From Opitutaceae bacterium (GTDB lineage: Bacteria > Verrucomicrobiota > Verrucomicrobiia > Opitutales > Opitutaceae), in contig RGAX01000165.1 in assembly GCA_009919985.1 (NCBI GenBank), forward strand, positions 1 through 6,301: a stretch of DNA of 6,301 nt, read 5' to 3'. The notes below the pieces were generated by a model. That model saw nothing but the letters and a program-made list of their open reading frames with translations, was not told the origin of the DNA and did no database searches. A program made the translations under genes and the position numbers. Shown here in pieces: positions 5,945 to 6,301 of the stretch (position 1 is the stretch's first letter; the number at the start of each line of letters is the position of its first letter).

Positions 5945-6301
5945 ATGATTCCGCACTCGCGCCGCAGTTTCCTCACGCAACTGGCGGCGGCTGGCGTCGT
6001 CGCTCCGACTTGGCTTTTACCCACGGCGCAAGCCGCGGCGTCGGCTGCGGTTGCACCCGATGTTTCGGGTTTTTCAGAGGCGCGTGCAGCTGGGGCCCGC
6101 GTCCAAGCCACGTTTCCACTTCGCTCAGGCGAGGCGGCTGTCCTAGCGGCGGACGAAAACTTTTGGCGCGAGGTGCAGTCTTCTTGGGCAGTGGATCGCT
6201 CGATACTTAATTTAGAAAATGGCGGAATCCAGCCTTCAACGGCTCTAGTAAATCACGCCTTTATCGAAGCTTGGAAGCAAGGGCATGAGGCGCCGGCCTA
6301 T
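5945..6301 (+). CDS. Tat-exported class V aminotransferase, isopenicillin-N-epimerase-like (N-terminal part, cut by window end)
   Basis: The first 119 codons are present and the frame is open to the window edge. A twin-arginine signal is visible: SRRSFL (5-10), then a hydrophobic stretch QLAAAGVVAPTWLLP and an Ala-rich cleavage region (TAQAAASA) near residues 28-35. After it, DENFWREVQSSWAVDRSILN and LENGGIQPSTALVNHAFIEA, then an EAPAY segment, match the start of PLP-dependent class V aminotransferases of the isopenicillin-N-epimerase / cysteine-desulfurase-like group; many family members have FW..V...F.....NL.NGG.SP.P. The PLP-binding Lys and the rest of the fold lie beyond 6301, so the activity (epimerase, lyase or desulfurase-type) cannot be decided. 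ATG 5945 is fixed by the Tat motif. It lies 9 nt after the receptor stop, so the two are probably one operon. No Shine-Dalgarno precedes it. Confidence 0.85.
   Translation, partial: MIPHSRRSFLTQLAAAGVVAPTWLLPTAQAAASAAVAPDVSGFSEARAAGARVQATFPLRSGEAAVLAADENFWREVQSSWAVDRSILNLENGGIQPSTALVNHAFIEAWKQGHEAPAY

Overview
The window looks like chromosomal DNA from a Gram-negative bacterium with moderately high GC. I lean towards the Verrucomicrobia (Opitutus-like). The reasons are a secreted DUF1080 / 3-keto-disaccharide hydrolase with a helical tail, a large TonB-dependent outer-membrane receptor, a Tat-exported class V aminotransferase, and a ribH-nusB-ftsY housekeeping cluster. This placement is an inference from family content, not a database match. 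All six gene starts lack a recognisable Shine-Dalgarno sequence and follow pyrimidine-rich leaders.

Layout. 1-105: short non-coding stretch with a strong intrinsic terminator for the minus-strand gene. 106-1259 (minus): DUF1080-family hydrolase whose signal peptide and catalytic domain lie in different frames. One -1 shift at a TTTTAAAA run near 1167 joins them, so it is a frameshifted gene, a recent pseudogene or a sequencing error. 1260-1421: divergent intergenic region. 1422-3315 (plus): ribH (lumazine synthase), nusB (antitermination factor, ATGA overlap with ribH) and ftsY (SRP receptor GTPase), probably one housekeeping transcription unit, with a weak terminator-like element between nusB and ftsY. 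3316-3487: intergenic region with two hairpins and a T8 tract. 3488-5935 (plus): TonB-dependent receptor. 5945-6301 (plus, cut by the window end): N-terminal part of a Tat-targeted PLP-dependent class V aminotransferase of the isopenicillin-N-epimerase-like type, 9 nt after the receptor stop and probably co-transcribed with it.

How the genes work together. ribH, nusB and ftsY serve riboflavin synthesis, rRNA transcription and membrane-protein targeting; they are linked by gene order rather than by a shared pathway. The receptor and exported aminotransferase look like an accessory uptake-and-processing pair for an unidentified amino-containing or iron-chelating ligand. The DUF1080 hydrolase would act on oxidised glycosides outside the cytoplasm if it is functional. 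I see no CRISPR array, tRNA, rRNA, insertion sequence or phage gene. No wholly new system is evident; the best leads are the hydrolase frameshift, the exported aminotransferase beside the receptor, the uniform lack of Shine-Dalgarno sites and an altered FtsY motif.
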